From: Alistipes sp.
GTDB lineage: Bacteria > Bacteroidota > Bacteroidia > Bacteroidales > Rikenellaceae
Length of the DNA stretch: 64,000 nucleotides
Direction: 5' to 3'
Assembly (NCBI GenBank): GCA_029060215.1
Contig: JAIDUK010000005.1
Coordinates: forward strand, 1-64,000
Below the pieces are notes generated by a model. That model was not told where the DNA came from and ran no database searches. It worked only from the letters and a program-made list of their open reading frames with translations. Of this stretch, positions 55,649 to 64,000 are shown in pieces. Every line of letters starts with the position of its first letter. Within the stretch, counting starts at the first letter, position 1. The position numbers and the translations under genes were made by a program.

Positions 55649-58141
55649 ATGAACTTACCGAAAGGTCTTGCGGGTCGTCTGCTGCCTGCGGCGGCGGCCC
55701 TGCTGTTGTTTTTCATAGTCGGCGCCCTCTATTTCGCCCCCCAGTTCCGGGGCGAAGTACTGCCGCAGCACGACGTGGTCCAATACGAAGGAATGGCCCG
55801 CGACATCACGCAGATGCGGCTGGAACGCGGCGAAGATCCCCAATGGACGGGAGGCATGTTTGGCGGAATGCCCGCCTACCTGATCAACGTAGCCTACCCG
55901 GCCCAAGCGGTGAAAGGCACCGTGGGACAGGCGACCAAAATCATCGGCACGCCGGCCGCTTTCCTCATATTCGCCATGACGGCCATGTGGCTGATGCTGC
56001 TGATGACGGGCGGCGACCCGTGGCCCTCGATCGTCCCGGCGCTGGCCTACGGACTTTCGACCTACTTCCTGCTGATCATCGGCGCGGGACACCTCACGAA
56101 GATGTGGGCGCTGGTCTATGCCCCGCTGATGATGGGCGGCGCGTGGATGACCCTGCGGGGGAACAAATGGTACGGAGCGGCGGTCACGGCGGTGGCGGCG
56201 TCGCTCGAAATCGGAGCCGGACACCCGCAGATCACCTACTACTTCCTGCTGGCGATGGGCGCGCTGTGGCTCAGCGACGCCATCGTAGCCCTGCGCGAAA
56301 AACGGCTGCGCGACTTCGGAATCCGCACGGCCGTTCTTGCAGCGGCAGGCATCATGGCCGTAGCGTCGAACTTCGCCCCGCTGTGGTACACCGCCCGCCA
56401 CTCCAAGGAGACGATCCGCGGCGGCTCGGAACTGACCGCGGCGGACGGCGGCACGCACGGCGGTCTCGACCTCGACTACGCGACGGCATGGAGCTACGGC
56501 CGGGCCGAAACGCTGAATCTGCTGGTCCCCGACTTCATGGGCCGCGATTCGGGCACCGTATTCTCGCCCGACGGCGAAGTGGCCGCCGTGACCGACAAAC
56601 TGGGGCTGCGCGGAGCGGCCCAACAACTCCCGGCCTACTGGGGCACCCAACCCTACACGGGCGGCCCGACCTACTTGGGCGCCGCGGCGGTCTTTCTGGC
56701 GGCGCTGGGGCTGGCGCTGGCCCGGGGCCGCAACAAATGGTGGATCGCGGGCATCTCGGTGCTGATGATCCTGCTGGCGTGGGGCCGCAACCTGATGGGA
56801 TTCACCGAACTGGCATTCCGTCTGCTGCCGGGCTACGACAAATTCCGCACGGTGTCGATGACGCTGGTGGTGGTGCAATGGACCGTGCCGCTGCTGGGGG
56901 CGCTGGCGCTGATGCGGCTGTGGCGGGACGAGATTCCGCAGCAGCGGCTGCGGCGGAGCCTTGCGTGGGCGGCCGCAATCACGGGCGGGATCTGCCTGCT
57001 GCTGGCCGCAGCCGGAAGCGCGCTGTTCGACTTCGGGTACGACGAAAGCGCCGCCATGATGACCGAACAATACCGGCGGATCTTCGAAGCCAACGGCATG
57101 CAGACATACGTCGACCGCGGGATGGACGCCGAGTGGGGCGAAGCGACGGCTGCCGCGATGGCCGCCGAACGGGCCTCGATGATGCGCAGCGACGCATGGC
57201 GCTCGCTGCTGATGATCGTGCTGGCGGCGGGAAGCGTGGCGCTGTTCGCAAGCCGCAAAATCAACAAATACGCACTGACGGCCCTGCTGGCCGCGGTCAT
57301 GATGCTCGACCTGATCCCGGTCGACCTGCGGTTCCTCTCGGCGGAAAACTTCGTGACGGCGCGGCACAACCGGGTGGTGCCGACGGCGGCCGACAAGGCG
57401 ATATCGGCCGACACCGACCCGGGATACCGGGTCATCAACCTGACGGTGAGCACTTTCAACGACGCGACGACCTCCTATTTCCACCGCTCGGTGGGCGGCT
57501 ACCACGGCGCCAAACTGGCCCGCTACCAAGACCTGATCGACCGCTACCTGTCGTCGCTCGACGAGGGGGTGCTCGACATGCTCAACACGCGCTATGCCAT
57601 TGTCCCGGGCCGCGAGGGGCAGCCCGAAGCCATCCGCCGCGGCACCGAATACGGAGCTGCGTGGCTGGTCGATTCGGTGGTGTGCGTACCGACGGCCCGC
57701 GCCGAAATCGACGCGCTGGGAAGCCTCGACCTGCGCACGACGGCGGTCGCATCGCCGCTTGCGCCGCAGAGCCCGTGCAGCAGCCGTCCCCCTCTCGGCA
57801 CCTTCGCACCCGGAGAAATCGCCCTGACGGAATACCGGCCCAACTACCTGAAATACGAATACACGGCGGCGGGCGAAGCCGTGGCGGTATTCTCGGAAAT
57901 ATACTACGACCAAGGGTGGACGGCCTGCATCGACGGCCAGCCGGCCCCCTACTTCCGGGCCGACTACCTGCTGCGGGCCATGCGGCTGCCGGCGGGCGCG
58001 CACACCGTCGAATGGCGGTTCCGCGCCCCGGGCTGGGCATGGACCGAAGCCGTCACGCTGGCGGCCTCGCTGGCCATCCTGCTGGGGGCTGCGGCGGCTT
58101 TGGCCCACAGGCTCCATAACCGCAAAAAGAAAACGGAATAG
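55649..58141 (+). CDS. YfhO-like multi-pass membrane protein
   Basis: 830 aa, many TM segments; QHDVVQYEGMARDI, GLSTYFLLIIGAGHLTKMWALVYAPLMMGG; C-terminal YYDQGWTACIDGQPAPYFRADYLLRAMRLPAGAHTVEWRF. Confidence 0.88.
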   Translation: MNLPKGLAGRLLPAAAALLLFFIVGALYFAPQFRGEVLPQHDVVQYEGMARDITQMRLERGEDPQWTGGMFGGMPAYLINVAYPAQAVKGTVGQATKIIGTPAAFLIFAMTAMWLMLLMTGGDPWPSIVPALAYGLSTYFLLIIGAGHLTKMWALVYAPLMMGGAWMTLRGNKWYGAAVTAVAASLEIGAGHPQITYYFLLAMGALWLSDAIVALREKRLRDFGIRTAVLAAAGIMAVASNFAPLWYTARHSKETIRGGSELTAADGGTHGGLDLDYATAWSYGRAETLNLLVPDFMGRDSGTVFSPDGEVAAVTDKLGLRGAAQQLPAYWGTQPYTGGPTYLGAAAVFLAALGLALARGRNKWWIAGISVLMILLAWGRNLMGFTELAFRLLPGYDKFRTVSMTLVVVQWTVPLLGALALMRLWRDEIPQQRLRRSLAWAAAITGGICLLLAAAGSALFDFGYDESAAMMTEQYRRIFEANGMQTYVDRGMDAEWGEATAAAMAAERASMMRSDAWRSLLMIVLAAGSVALFASRKINKYALTALLAAVMMLDLIPVDLRFLSAENFVTARHNRVVPTAADKAISADTDPGYRVINLTVSTFNDATTSYFHRSVGGYHGAKLARYQDLIDRYLSSLDEGVLDMLNTRYAIVPGREGQPEAIRRGTEYGAAWLVDSVVCVPTARAEIDALGSLDLRTTAVASPLAPQSPCSSRPPLGTFAPGEIALTEYRPNYLKYEYTAAGEAVAVFSEIYYDQGWTACIDGQPAPYFRADYLLRAMRLPAGAHTVEWRFRAPGWAWTEAVTLAASLAILLGAAAALAHRLHNRKKKTE

Positions 58142-58290
58142 ACAACCAAGGGCCGCCCGGAAATCCGCCCGCCGCCGAAACGAACGGCGCAGCGGATTCC
58201 GGCCACCGAACGGAAGCGGACACCGATGGGTCCGCGACCGGCTCGGGGCGACAGGCAGCCCGCAAAGAAGCCGCCAATGCGGCAAAAGGG

Positions 58291-59175
58291 ATGAAAGACG
58301 ACAAACGACTCAAGCGCAAGGTCCGCAACTCCTACTTCGTCTCGACGGTGAGCATCGCGCTGGTGCTCTTCCTGCTGGGCTCGGTGGGCTACCTGATGCT
58401 GGCCGCCATGAAGATGGCGCAGGAACTGCAATCGGGCATTCAGGTGTCGGTGGAACTGCGAAAAGGGCTCAGCGACAAACAACGGGAGGAGATCCGGCGC
58501 CAGCTTGCCGACGAAGAACTGGTGGCGCAAATCGCCTACCTCTCCAAGGAAGAGAAACTCGAAGATCAGGAATTCCGCCGGATGTTCGGGGGCAGCTTCG
58601 AGGAGATATTGGACGAAAACCCGCTGCTCGACTCCTACGAACTGACGCTGACCGCCCGCTCGGCCGACAAGGAACTCATCGGCGCTTTCATCGACGGTGT
58701 CGGGCGGCTGAAAGGGGTGGCCCATGTGAGCTACCCCGCCCTGCTGGCCGAACGGCTCCACGCCACCGTAGGCAAGATCCGCTTCGTACTGCTGCTTTTC
58801 GGCGGAGCGCTGCTGGTCATCTCGCTGATCCTGCTGAGCAACACCATCCGGCTGGCGATCTACTCGAAACGCTACCAGATCAACACCATGAAGCTGGTCG
58901 GGGCGACCAAGTGGTTCATCATGAAACCCTTTCTGGCCAGCAGCATCACGCAGGGCATACTGGCCGGGACGATGGCCTCGCTACTCTTCGCGCTGGCCGC
59001 CTACGGGCTCAACGAAGCGGTGCCCGAACTGCAAACGCTGGCCGAAGCCAGACGCACGGGCCTCTACCTTTTCGGCGCCATGATGGGCGGCGGAATCGTC
59101 ATCTCGGGGCTCTTCACATGGGCCGCCCTCAACAAATTCGTCAACATGAAATCGAACAAAATCTACCTGTACTGA
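58291..59175 (+). CDS. ftsX: Cell division permease FtsX
   Basis: LFLLGSVGYLMLAAMKMAQELQSGIQVSVELR; SNTIRLAIYSKRYQINTMKLVGATKWFIMKPF. Confidence 0.92.
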   Translation: MKDDKRLKRKVRNSYFVSTVSIALVLFLLGSVGYLMLAAMKMAQELQSGIQVSVELRKGLSDKQREEIRRQLADEELVAQIAYLSKEEKLEDQEFRRMFGGSFEEILDENPLLDSYELTLTARSADKELIGAFIDGVGRLKGVAHVSYPALLAERLHATVGKIRFVLLLFGGALLVISLILLSNTIRLAIYSKRYQINTMKLVGATKWFIMKPFLASSITQGILAGTMASLLFALAAYGLNEAVPELQTLAEARRTGLYLFGAMMGGGIVISGLFTWAALNKFVNMKSNKIYLY

Positions 59176-59176
59176 C

Positions 59177-59422
59177 ATGAAACAGCCGAACGACACTCCC
59201 GAAAATCCGCGGATGCCGCTGACGCGCCGCAACTACATCCTGCTGGCCGCGGGCTTCGCCCTCGTAGTGCTGGGCTTCGTCCTGATGGCCGGAGGCGGCA
59301 GCGACTCGCCCGACGAATTCAACTACGCCATGTTCTCGTGGCGCCGCATCACGCTGGCCCCGACCCTCGTGATCGGCGGTTTCGCCGTGGAGATATGGGC
59401 CATCCTGAAACGCTGGGAATAG
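59177..59422 (+). CDS. DUF3098-like small membrane protein
   Basis: LTRRNYILLAAGFALVVLGFVLMAGGGSDSPDEFNYAMFSWRRITLAPTLVIGGFAVEIWAIL. Confidence 0.85.
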   Translation: MKQPNDTPENPRMPLTRRNYILLAAGFALVVLGFVLMAGGGSDSPDEFNYAMFSWRRITLAPTLVIGGFAVEIWAILKRWE

Positions 59423-59426
59423 AGAC

Positions 59427-60218
59427 ATGGACACACTGCAAGCCATCCTGCTGGGCATCGTACAGGGCATCACCGAGTTTCTGCCCGTATCGAGCAGCGG
59501 GCATCTCCAGCTCGCCAAGGAACTCCTCGGCGTGGAGATCGAAGAAAACCTCACCTTCGACGTCACGCTGCACGCCGCCACGGTGCTGAGCACCATCGTG
59601 GTGCTGTGGAGCGAAGTGCGCCGGCTGTTCTGCGGGCTCTTCTCGCGGCGCTTCAACGCCGAACAGGCCTACGTACTCAAGCTGGCGCTCTCGATGATTC
59701 CGATCGGCATCGTCGGCTTCGCGTTCAAGGAGCGCATCGACGCCATGCTCGGAGCTCCGTGGATATTGGCCGTCGTAGGCGCCATGCTGCTGCTGACGGC
59801 CGCTCTGCTGGCATTCGCCGACTATGCCCGCCCGCGGCAAAAAGAGACCATCTCCTATCGCGACGCCTTCATCATAGGCATCGCGCAGGCCTGCGCCGCC
59901 ATGCCGGGTCTCTCGCGCTCGGGCTCGACCATCGCCACGGGACTGCTGCTGGGCAACAAGAAAACCGCCGTGGCGCAATTCTCCTTTCTGATGGTGCTGG
60001 CGCCGATCTTGGGCGAGACCCTGCTCGAAATCGTCTCGGGCGAACTGACCGCAGGGGTGGCCGCCGGGCCGCTGCTGGCCGGATTCGCCGCCGCATTCGT
60101 CACGGGCTGTCTGGCCTGCCGCTTCATGATAGGAATCGTCGGACGCGGCCGCCTGATCTGGTTCGCCCTCTATTGCGCGGCGGCGGGAATCGTCTCCATC
60201 ATCAGCTGCTTCGTATGA
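59427..60218 (+). CDS. uppP: Undecaprenyl-diphosphatase
   Basis: LGIVQGITEFLPVSSSGHLQL; GLSRSGSTIATGLLLG. Confidence 0.97.
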   Translation: MDTLQAILLGIVQGITEFLPVSSSGHLQLAKELLGVEIEENLTFDVTLHAATVLSTIVVLWSEVRRLFCGLFSRRFNAEQAYVLKLALSMIPIGIVGFAFKERIDAMLGAPWILAVVGAMLLLTAALLAFADYARPRQKETISYRDAFIIGIAQACAAMPGLSRSGSTIATGLLLGNKKTAVAQFSFLMVLAPILGETLLEIVSGELTAGVAAGPLLAGFAAAFVTGCLACRFMIGIVGRGRLIWFALYCAAAGIVSIISCFV

Positions 60219-60943
60219 CCCAAGAACAATCCGACCTCAGAGGCCTCAACTTCGAAGAGGGCTACATAGCCGTCGTGGACAAACCGCTGGAATGGACCTC
60301 GACCGACGTGGTGCGCAAGCTCAAGTTCGCCCTGCGCAAACTGGGCTACGCACGCATCAAGATCGGCCATGCCGGAACCCTCGACCCGCTGGCCACGGGC
60401 ATCCTGCTGGTCTGCATCGGCCGTGCGACCAAGCTGGTCGAAGCCCTGCAAAGCGAGGAAAAGGAGTATGTGGCCGACGTGATGCTGGGAGCCACGACCC
60501 CGAGCTACGACTTGGAACACCCGGTCGACCGGACCTATCCCTATGAACACATCACGCGCGAAGGGGTGCTCGAAGCGCTCCGCTCGCTGGAAGGCGAACG
60601 CCTGCAAACGCCGCCCCTCTTTTCGGCCAAGAAAATCGACGGCATGCGCGCCTACGAACTGGCCCGAGCGGGCGAGACCGTGCAGACGGTCGAACTGAGG
60701 CAGGCGCAGATCAACATCTACGAAATCGAGCTGCTGGAATACGCCCTGCCGCGCATCCGCATCCGGGTGAGGTGCAGCAAGGGGACCTACATCCGCTCGC
60801 TGGCCCGCGAAATCGGCGAAGCGCTCGGAAGCGGCGCCCACCTGACCTCGCTGCGCCGCACGCGCAGCGGCGGATTCACGACCGAACAGGCATGGCAGCT
60901 GGAAGGGCTGCTGGAAAAATTGCGGGAGCTCGAAACAAAATGA
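60215..60943 (+). CDS. truB: tRNA pseudouridine(55) synthase
   Basis: VVDKPLEWTSTDVVRKLK; KIGHAGTLDPLATGILLVCIGRATKL. Confidence 0.96.
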   Translation: MTQEQSDLRGLNFEEGYIAVVDKPLEWTSTDVVRKLKFALRKLGYARIKIGHAGTLDPLATGILLVCIGRATKLVEALQSEEKEYVADVMLGATTPSYDLEHPVDRTYPYEHITREGVLEALRSLEGERLQTPPLFSAKKIDGMRAYELARAGETVQTVELRQAQINIYEIELLEYALPRIRIRVRCSKGTYIRSLAREIGEALGSGAHLTSLRRTRSGGFTTEQAWQLEGLLEKLRELETK

Positions 60944-61044
60944 ACGTTTCTGCGTATTAAGATTAATTATACGCGGCTATTTCGCGCCGAACCGGGGTCG
61001 TCCGAACCCCGCCGAAGCCGGGAAACCGCCTAACCCACTCCAAC

Positions 61045-62094
61045 ATGAAATTATCGCAATACGGCTACGAATTCGCCCCCGAGATGCTGGCCCACCACCC
61101 GGCCGACAACCGCGACGAATCGCGCCTGATGGTGATCGACCGGGCCAAGGGGACGATCGAACACCGCATTTTCAAGGACATCCTCGACTATTTCGACGAG
61201 AAAGACCTCTTCGTATTCAACGACACGAAGGTCTTCCCGGCGCGTCTCTACGGCAACAAGGAGAAGACCGGCGCCGAGATCGAAATCTTCCTGCTGCGCG
61301 AGCTCAACCGCGAACTGCGGCTGTGGGACGTGCTGGTCGACCCGGCCCGCAAGATCCGCATCGGCAACAAACTCTACTTCGGCGACGACGATCTGCTGGT
61401 GGCCGAGGTGATCGACAACACCACCTCGCGCGGGCGGACCCTGCGTTTCCTGTTCGACGGCAGCTACGAAGAATTCAAACAAGCTCTCTTCGCGCTGGGC
61501 GAGACCCCGCTGCCCAAGTGGGTGCGCGAGAAGGTCGAACCCGAGGACGCCGAGCGCTACCAGACCATCTTCGCGGCCAAGGAAGGCGCCGTGGCGGCCC
61601 CGACAGCGGGCATGCACTTCTCCAAACACCTGATGAAACGCATGGAGATCAAGGGCGTCGACCGCACGTTCGTCACTCTGCACGTAGGACTGGGCAACTT
61701 CCGCACGGTCGACGTGGAAGACCTCTCGAAACACAAGATGGACTCCGAGCAATTCATCGTCGACGACGAAACGGCCGCAACGGTCAACGCCGCCAAACGC
61801 GACGGCCGCAAGATCGTGGCCATCGGCACGACGGTGATGCGGACCCTCGAAACGGCCGTCTCGACGGGCGGGATGATCAAACCCATGGAAGGTTGGACCA
61901 ACAAATTCATCTTCGCGCCCTACGATTTCTCGGTGGCCGACGCGATGGTGACCAACCTGCATCTGCCCTACTCCACGCAGCTGATGATGGTGGCGGCGTT
62001 CGGTGGCTACGAAACGGTCATGAACGCCTACAAGATCGCCCGCGAAGAAGGCTACCGCTTCGGAACCTACGGCGACGCGATGCTGATTCTGTAA
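61045..62094 (+). CDS. queA: S-adenosylmethionine:tRNA ribosyltransferase-isomerase
   Basis: [69 protein letters not shown]. Confidence 0.97.
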   Translation: MKLSQYGYEFAPEMLAHHPADNRDESRLMVIDRAKGTIEHRIFKDILDYFDEKDLFVFNDTKVFPARLYGNKEKTGAEIEIFLLRELNRELRLWDVLVDPARKIRIGNKLYFGDDDLLVAEVIDNTTSRGRTLRFLFDGSYEEFKQALFALGETPLPKWVREKVEPEDAERYQTIFAAKEGAVAAPTAGMHFSKHLMKRMEIKGVDRTFVTLHVGLGNFRTVDVEDLSKHKMDSEQFIVDDETAATVNAAKRDGRKIVAIGTTVMRTLETAVSTGGMIKPMEGWTNKFIFAPYDFSVADAMVTNLHLPYSTQLMMVAAFGGYETVMNAYKIAREEGYRFGTYGDAMLIL

Positions 62095-62178
62095 AATCCG
62101 CAGCCCGGACTTCGTTCCGGAGGGCCCCGCCGGGCCATGCGCAAATAAATTCGGTATTACGCTCGGCTTATTCGCAGC

Positions 62179-62260
62179 TTCGGCTTGGCCGAAGATACTT
62201 CGCCTCGGTAAAAAATCGGATGAATTCGTTTTTTTGCTTCCAGCTTAATTCGTATCTTTG
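62179..62260 (+). repeat. Two-hairpin promoter cassette, copy D (upstream of glycogen-synthase-like gene)
   Basis: TTCGGC-TTG-GCCGAA GATACTTCGCCTCGGTAAAAAATCGGATGAATTCGTTTTTTTGCTTCCAGCTTAATTCGTATCTTTG. Confidence 0.75.
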
Positions 62261-62293
62261 CAACGAGAGTCGACCCCCTAAAAACCACGGATC

Positions 62294-63100
62294 ATGGCAA
62301 GCAAGATTCTGTACGTCTGTCAACAGATAGCACCCTATCTTCCCGAAACGGAAGCCTCCAAGCTGTGCCGTTCGCTGGTGCAAGCCATGCAGGAGCGCGG
62401 CAACGAGATCCGCACGTTCATGCCCCGCTACGGGTGCATCAACGAACGGCGCCACCAGCTGCACGAAGTCATCCGCCTGTCGGGCATGAACCTCATCATC
62501 GACGACAACGACCACCAGCTCATCATCAAGGTGGCGTCGATCCCGGCCGCCCGCGTCCAGATCTACTTCATCGACAACGACGACTATTTCTCGCGCAAGG
62601 CCGTGCTGCACGACGCCGAAGGGCGCGAATTCGCCGACAACGACGAGCGGGCCATCTTCTTCGCGCGCGGCGTGCTGGAGACGGTCAAGAAACTGCGCTG
62701 GTCGCCGACGGTGGTCCACTGCCACGGGTGGTTCGCGGGCGTGGCTCCGGTCTATCTGAAGAAGGTGTTCGCCGACGACCCCATTTTCCGCGACGTGAAG
62801 GTCGTCGTCTCGCTCTACGACGACGGTTTCCCGGGCCAGTTGGACAAGGATTTCGGCCTCAAGATCGCAGGCGAGGGGGTGCAGGACAAAAATCTTTCGC
62901 TTCTGCGCACTCCGTCATACGAAAATCTCTGCCGCTTCGTTATGGAATATGCCGACGGTATCATCGCGGCATCGCCCGAGGTCGACGCCAAGGTGCTGGA
63001 GCTCGCCCGACGCAGCGGCAAGCCCATGTTCGAATACCGCTCGCCCGACGAAGAAGGATTTTTCGATAATTACAACCGATTCTATGAAGATATTCAATAG
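62294..63100 (+). CDS. Glycogen/starch synthase-like protein (N-terminal GT5 domain only)
   Basis: KILYVCQQIAPYLPETEASKLCRSLVQAMQERGNEIRTFMPRYGCINERRHQLHEVIRLSG...VVHCHGWFAGVAPVYLKKVF; 268 aa. Confidence 0.85.
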   Translation: MASKILYVCQQIAPYLPETEASKLCRSLVQAMQERGNEIRTFMPRYGCINERRHQLHEVIRLSGMNLIIDDNDHQLIIKVASIPAARVQIYFIDNDDYFSRKAVLHDAEGREFADNDERAIFFARGVLETVKKLRWSPTVVHCHGWFAGVAPVYLKKVFADDPIFRDVKVVVSLYDDGFPGQLDKDFGLKIAGEGVQDKNLSLLRTPSYENLCRFVMEYADGIIAASPEVDAKVLELARRSGKPMFEYRSPDEEGFFDNYNRFYEDIQ

Positions 63101-64000
63101 CTTCCTCCGCTCCGCAGAGGTCCGGACGTTCGCGCTGCTGGCCGCACTGACCGCCGCACCGGCCGCCTGCACCACGGTGGACGATTCGCTGGGCTCGAAC
63201 CTCGTGCCGGACAACCAGCAGATGCTGGCTGGCTACACGACTCTGCCCCGCAAGGGCGCGAAGGCCGCACGCTATGTCGAGACCCGGCTGTTCCAGAGAG
63301 ATTCGATCATCTCCTCGAATCTGGGCTACGGATACATGGGGTCGGAATGCAACGACACGCTGGGCGTACGTACGGCCGGCTTCCTCACGCAGTTCCTCGA
63401 CGACATGGACGGCTCGTTCTACCCGGGCATCTTCGGCTACCGGCCTTTCACCGATTCGGCACGGCTGCAACTCTCGTTCGCCCAATACGGCGCCGACACG
63501 CTGACCCCGCAGGACTACTGCATCTACGAAATCACAAGCAACGACTATCTGGACGACTGCACGGCCGACACGGTGTTCTACCTGAATTTCGACCCCGCGA
63601 AGTTCGTGAGCGAGAAGCCGTTGTTCAAGTTCAAGTTCCCCGACGGCAAGTACTCGGGACCGTCGTCGTCCTACGTCCGGCTGGAGATCACCGACGAGGG
63701 CGAACATTTCATCGGGCGGCTCATGCTGCAAGAGGGTACTTATAAAGACCAATATTCGATCTACACCACGACGGATAGTCTTCCCCAGTGGCTCGAGGAG
63801 TTCAAGGGGCTCTACATCCGCCCCGCAAACGACCAGACCGCCAAGGGCAAGGGTTCGATCTACGCCACGACGCTTTCGAGTTCGGCCCTGCTCATCTACG
63901 GCCGCAACCGCGTCGAGGAAGACCCCTCACTGATTCAGGACACCCTCAAGTTGCGCTACGTCTTCTATCATACGGGATCCGACAAGTATGGCAACGTCTC
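63084..64000 (+). CDS. DUF4270-like lipoprotein, truncated by the window end
   Basis: Open frame read directly: MKIFNSFLRSAEVRTFALLAALTAAPAACTTVDDSLGSNLVPDNQ...; 17-nt overlap with upstream gene; not in the supplied ORF list. Confidence 0.8.
   Translation, partial: MKIFNSFLRSAEVRTFALLAALTAAPAACTTVDDSLGSNLVPDNQQMLAGYTTLPRKGAKAARYVETRLFQRDSIISSNLGYGYMGSECNDTLGVRTAGFLTQFLDDMDGSFYPGIFGYRPFTDSARLQLSFAQYGADTLTPQDYCIYEITSNDYLDDCTADTVFYLNFDPAKFVSEKPLFKFKFPDGKYSGPSSSYVRLEITDEGEHFIGRLMLQEGTYKDQYSIYTTTDSLPQWLEEFKGLYIRPANDQTAKGKGSIYATTLSSSALLIYGRNRVEEDPSLIQDTLKLRYVFYHTGSDKYGNV

Noticed and set aside
60944-61044. preQ1 riboswitch before queA
   Set aside because: The leader has a small GGGGT/ACCCC hairpin but no preQ1 aptamer signature that I can recognise; queA itself follows truB closely.
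8902-62094. Many long antisense or shadow ORFs (e.g. 55655-58285 minus, 48705-50807 minus, 17278-18387 minus, 26449-28341 plus, 25197-26432 plus)
   Set aside because: They overlap confident genes and their translations are Arg/Ala/Pro/His-rich with no domain sense, as expected in GC-rich DNA.

Overview
This looks like a Bacteroidales chromosome segment. The composition, DUF families and TAnnTTTG promoters resemble Alistipes/Rikenellaceae, which is an inference. The left ~8.7 kb is a small integrative/mobilizable island: tyrosine recombinase, two AAA ATPases, an unknown protein, an HTH protein, a frameshifted primase/helicase-like gene, a relaxase and a relaxosome accessory protein, with a candidate oriT. 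Next is a minus-strand locus behind a clear cobalamin riboswitch: a BtuB-like TonB receptor, a BtuG-like beta-propeller lipoprotein and three further surface lipoproteins, two of which share a domain. A tRNA-Leu(CAA) follows. The remainder is mostly core genome: uvrC, the fumarate reductase/SDH operon, a PspC/PadR/DUF2807 cluster, pfkA, prfA, menA, xseAB, rplS, surE, a two-component system, efp, cls, rsh, an MFS transporter, a prenyl synthase, a YfhO-like protein, ftsX, uppP, truB, queA, and a glycogen synthase-like gene followed by a DUF4270 gene. The most interesting material is non-coding: (i) a recurring two-hairpin plus promoter cassette (four copies) upstream of rsh, yfhO and the glycogen-synthase-like gene; (ii) two candidate structured small RNAs, one a 6S-like rod; (iii) heptanucleotide-periodic inverted repeats; (iv) an intergenic repeat mosaic near 51.8-52.7 kb; and (v) the B12-responsive accessory lipoproteins. 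All calls come from reading the sequence and the supplied ORFs. No database search was run.
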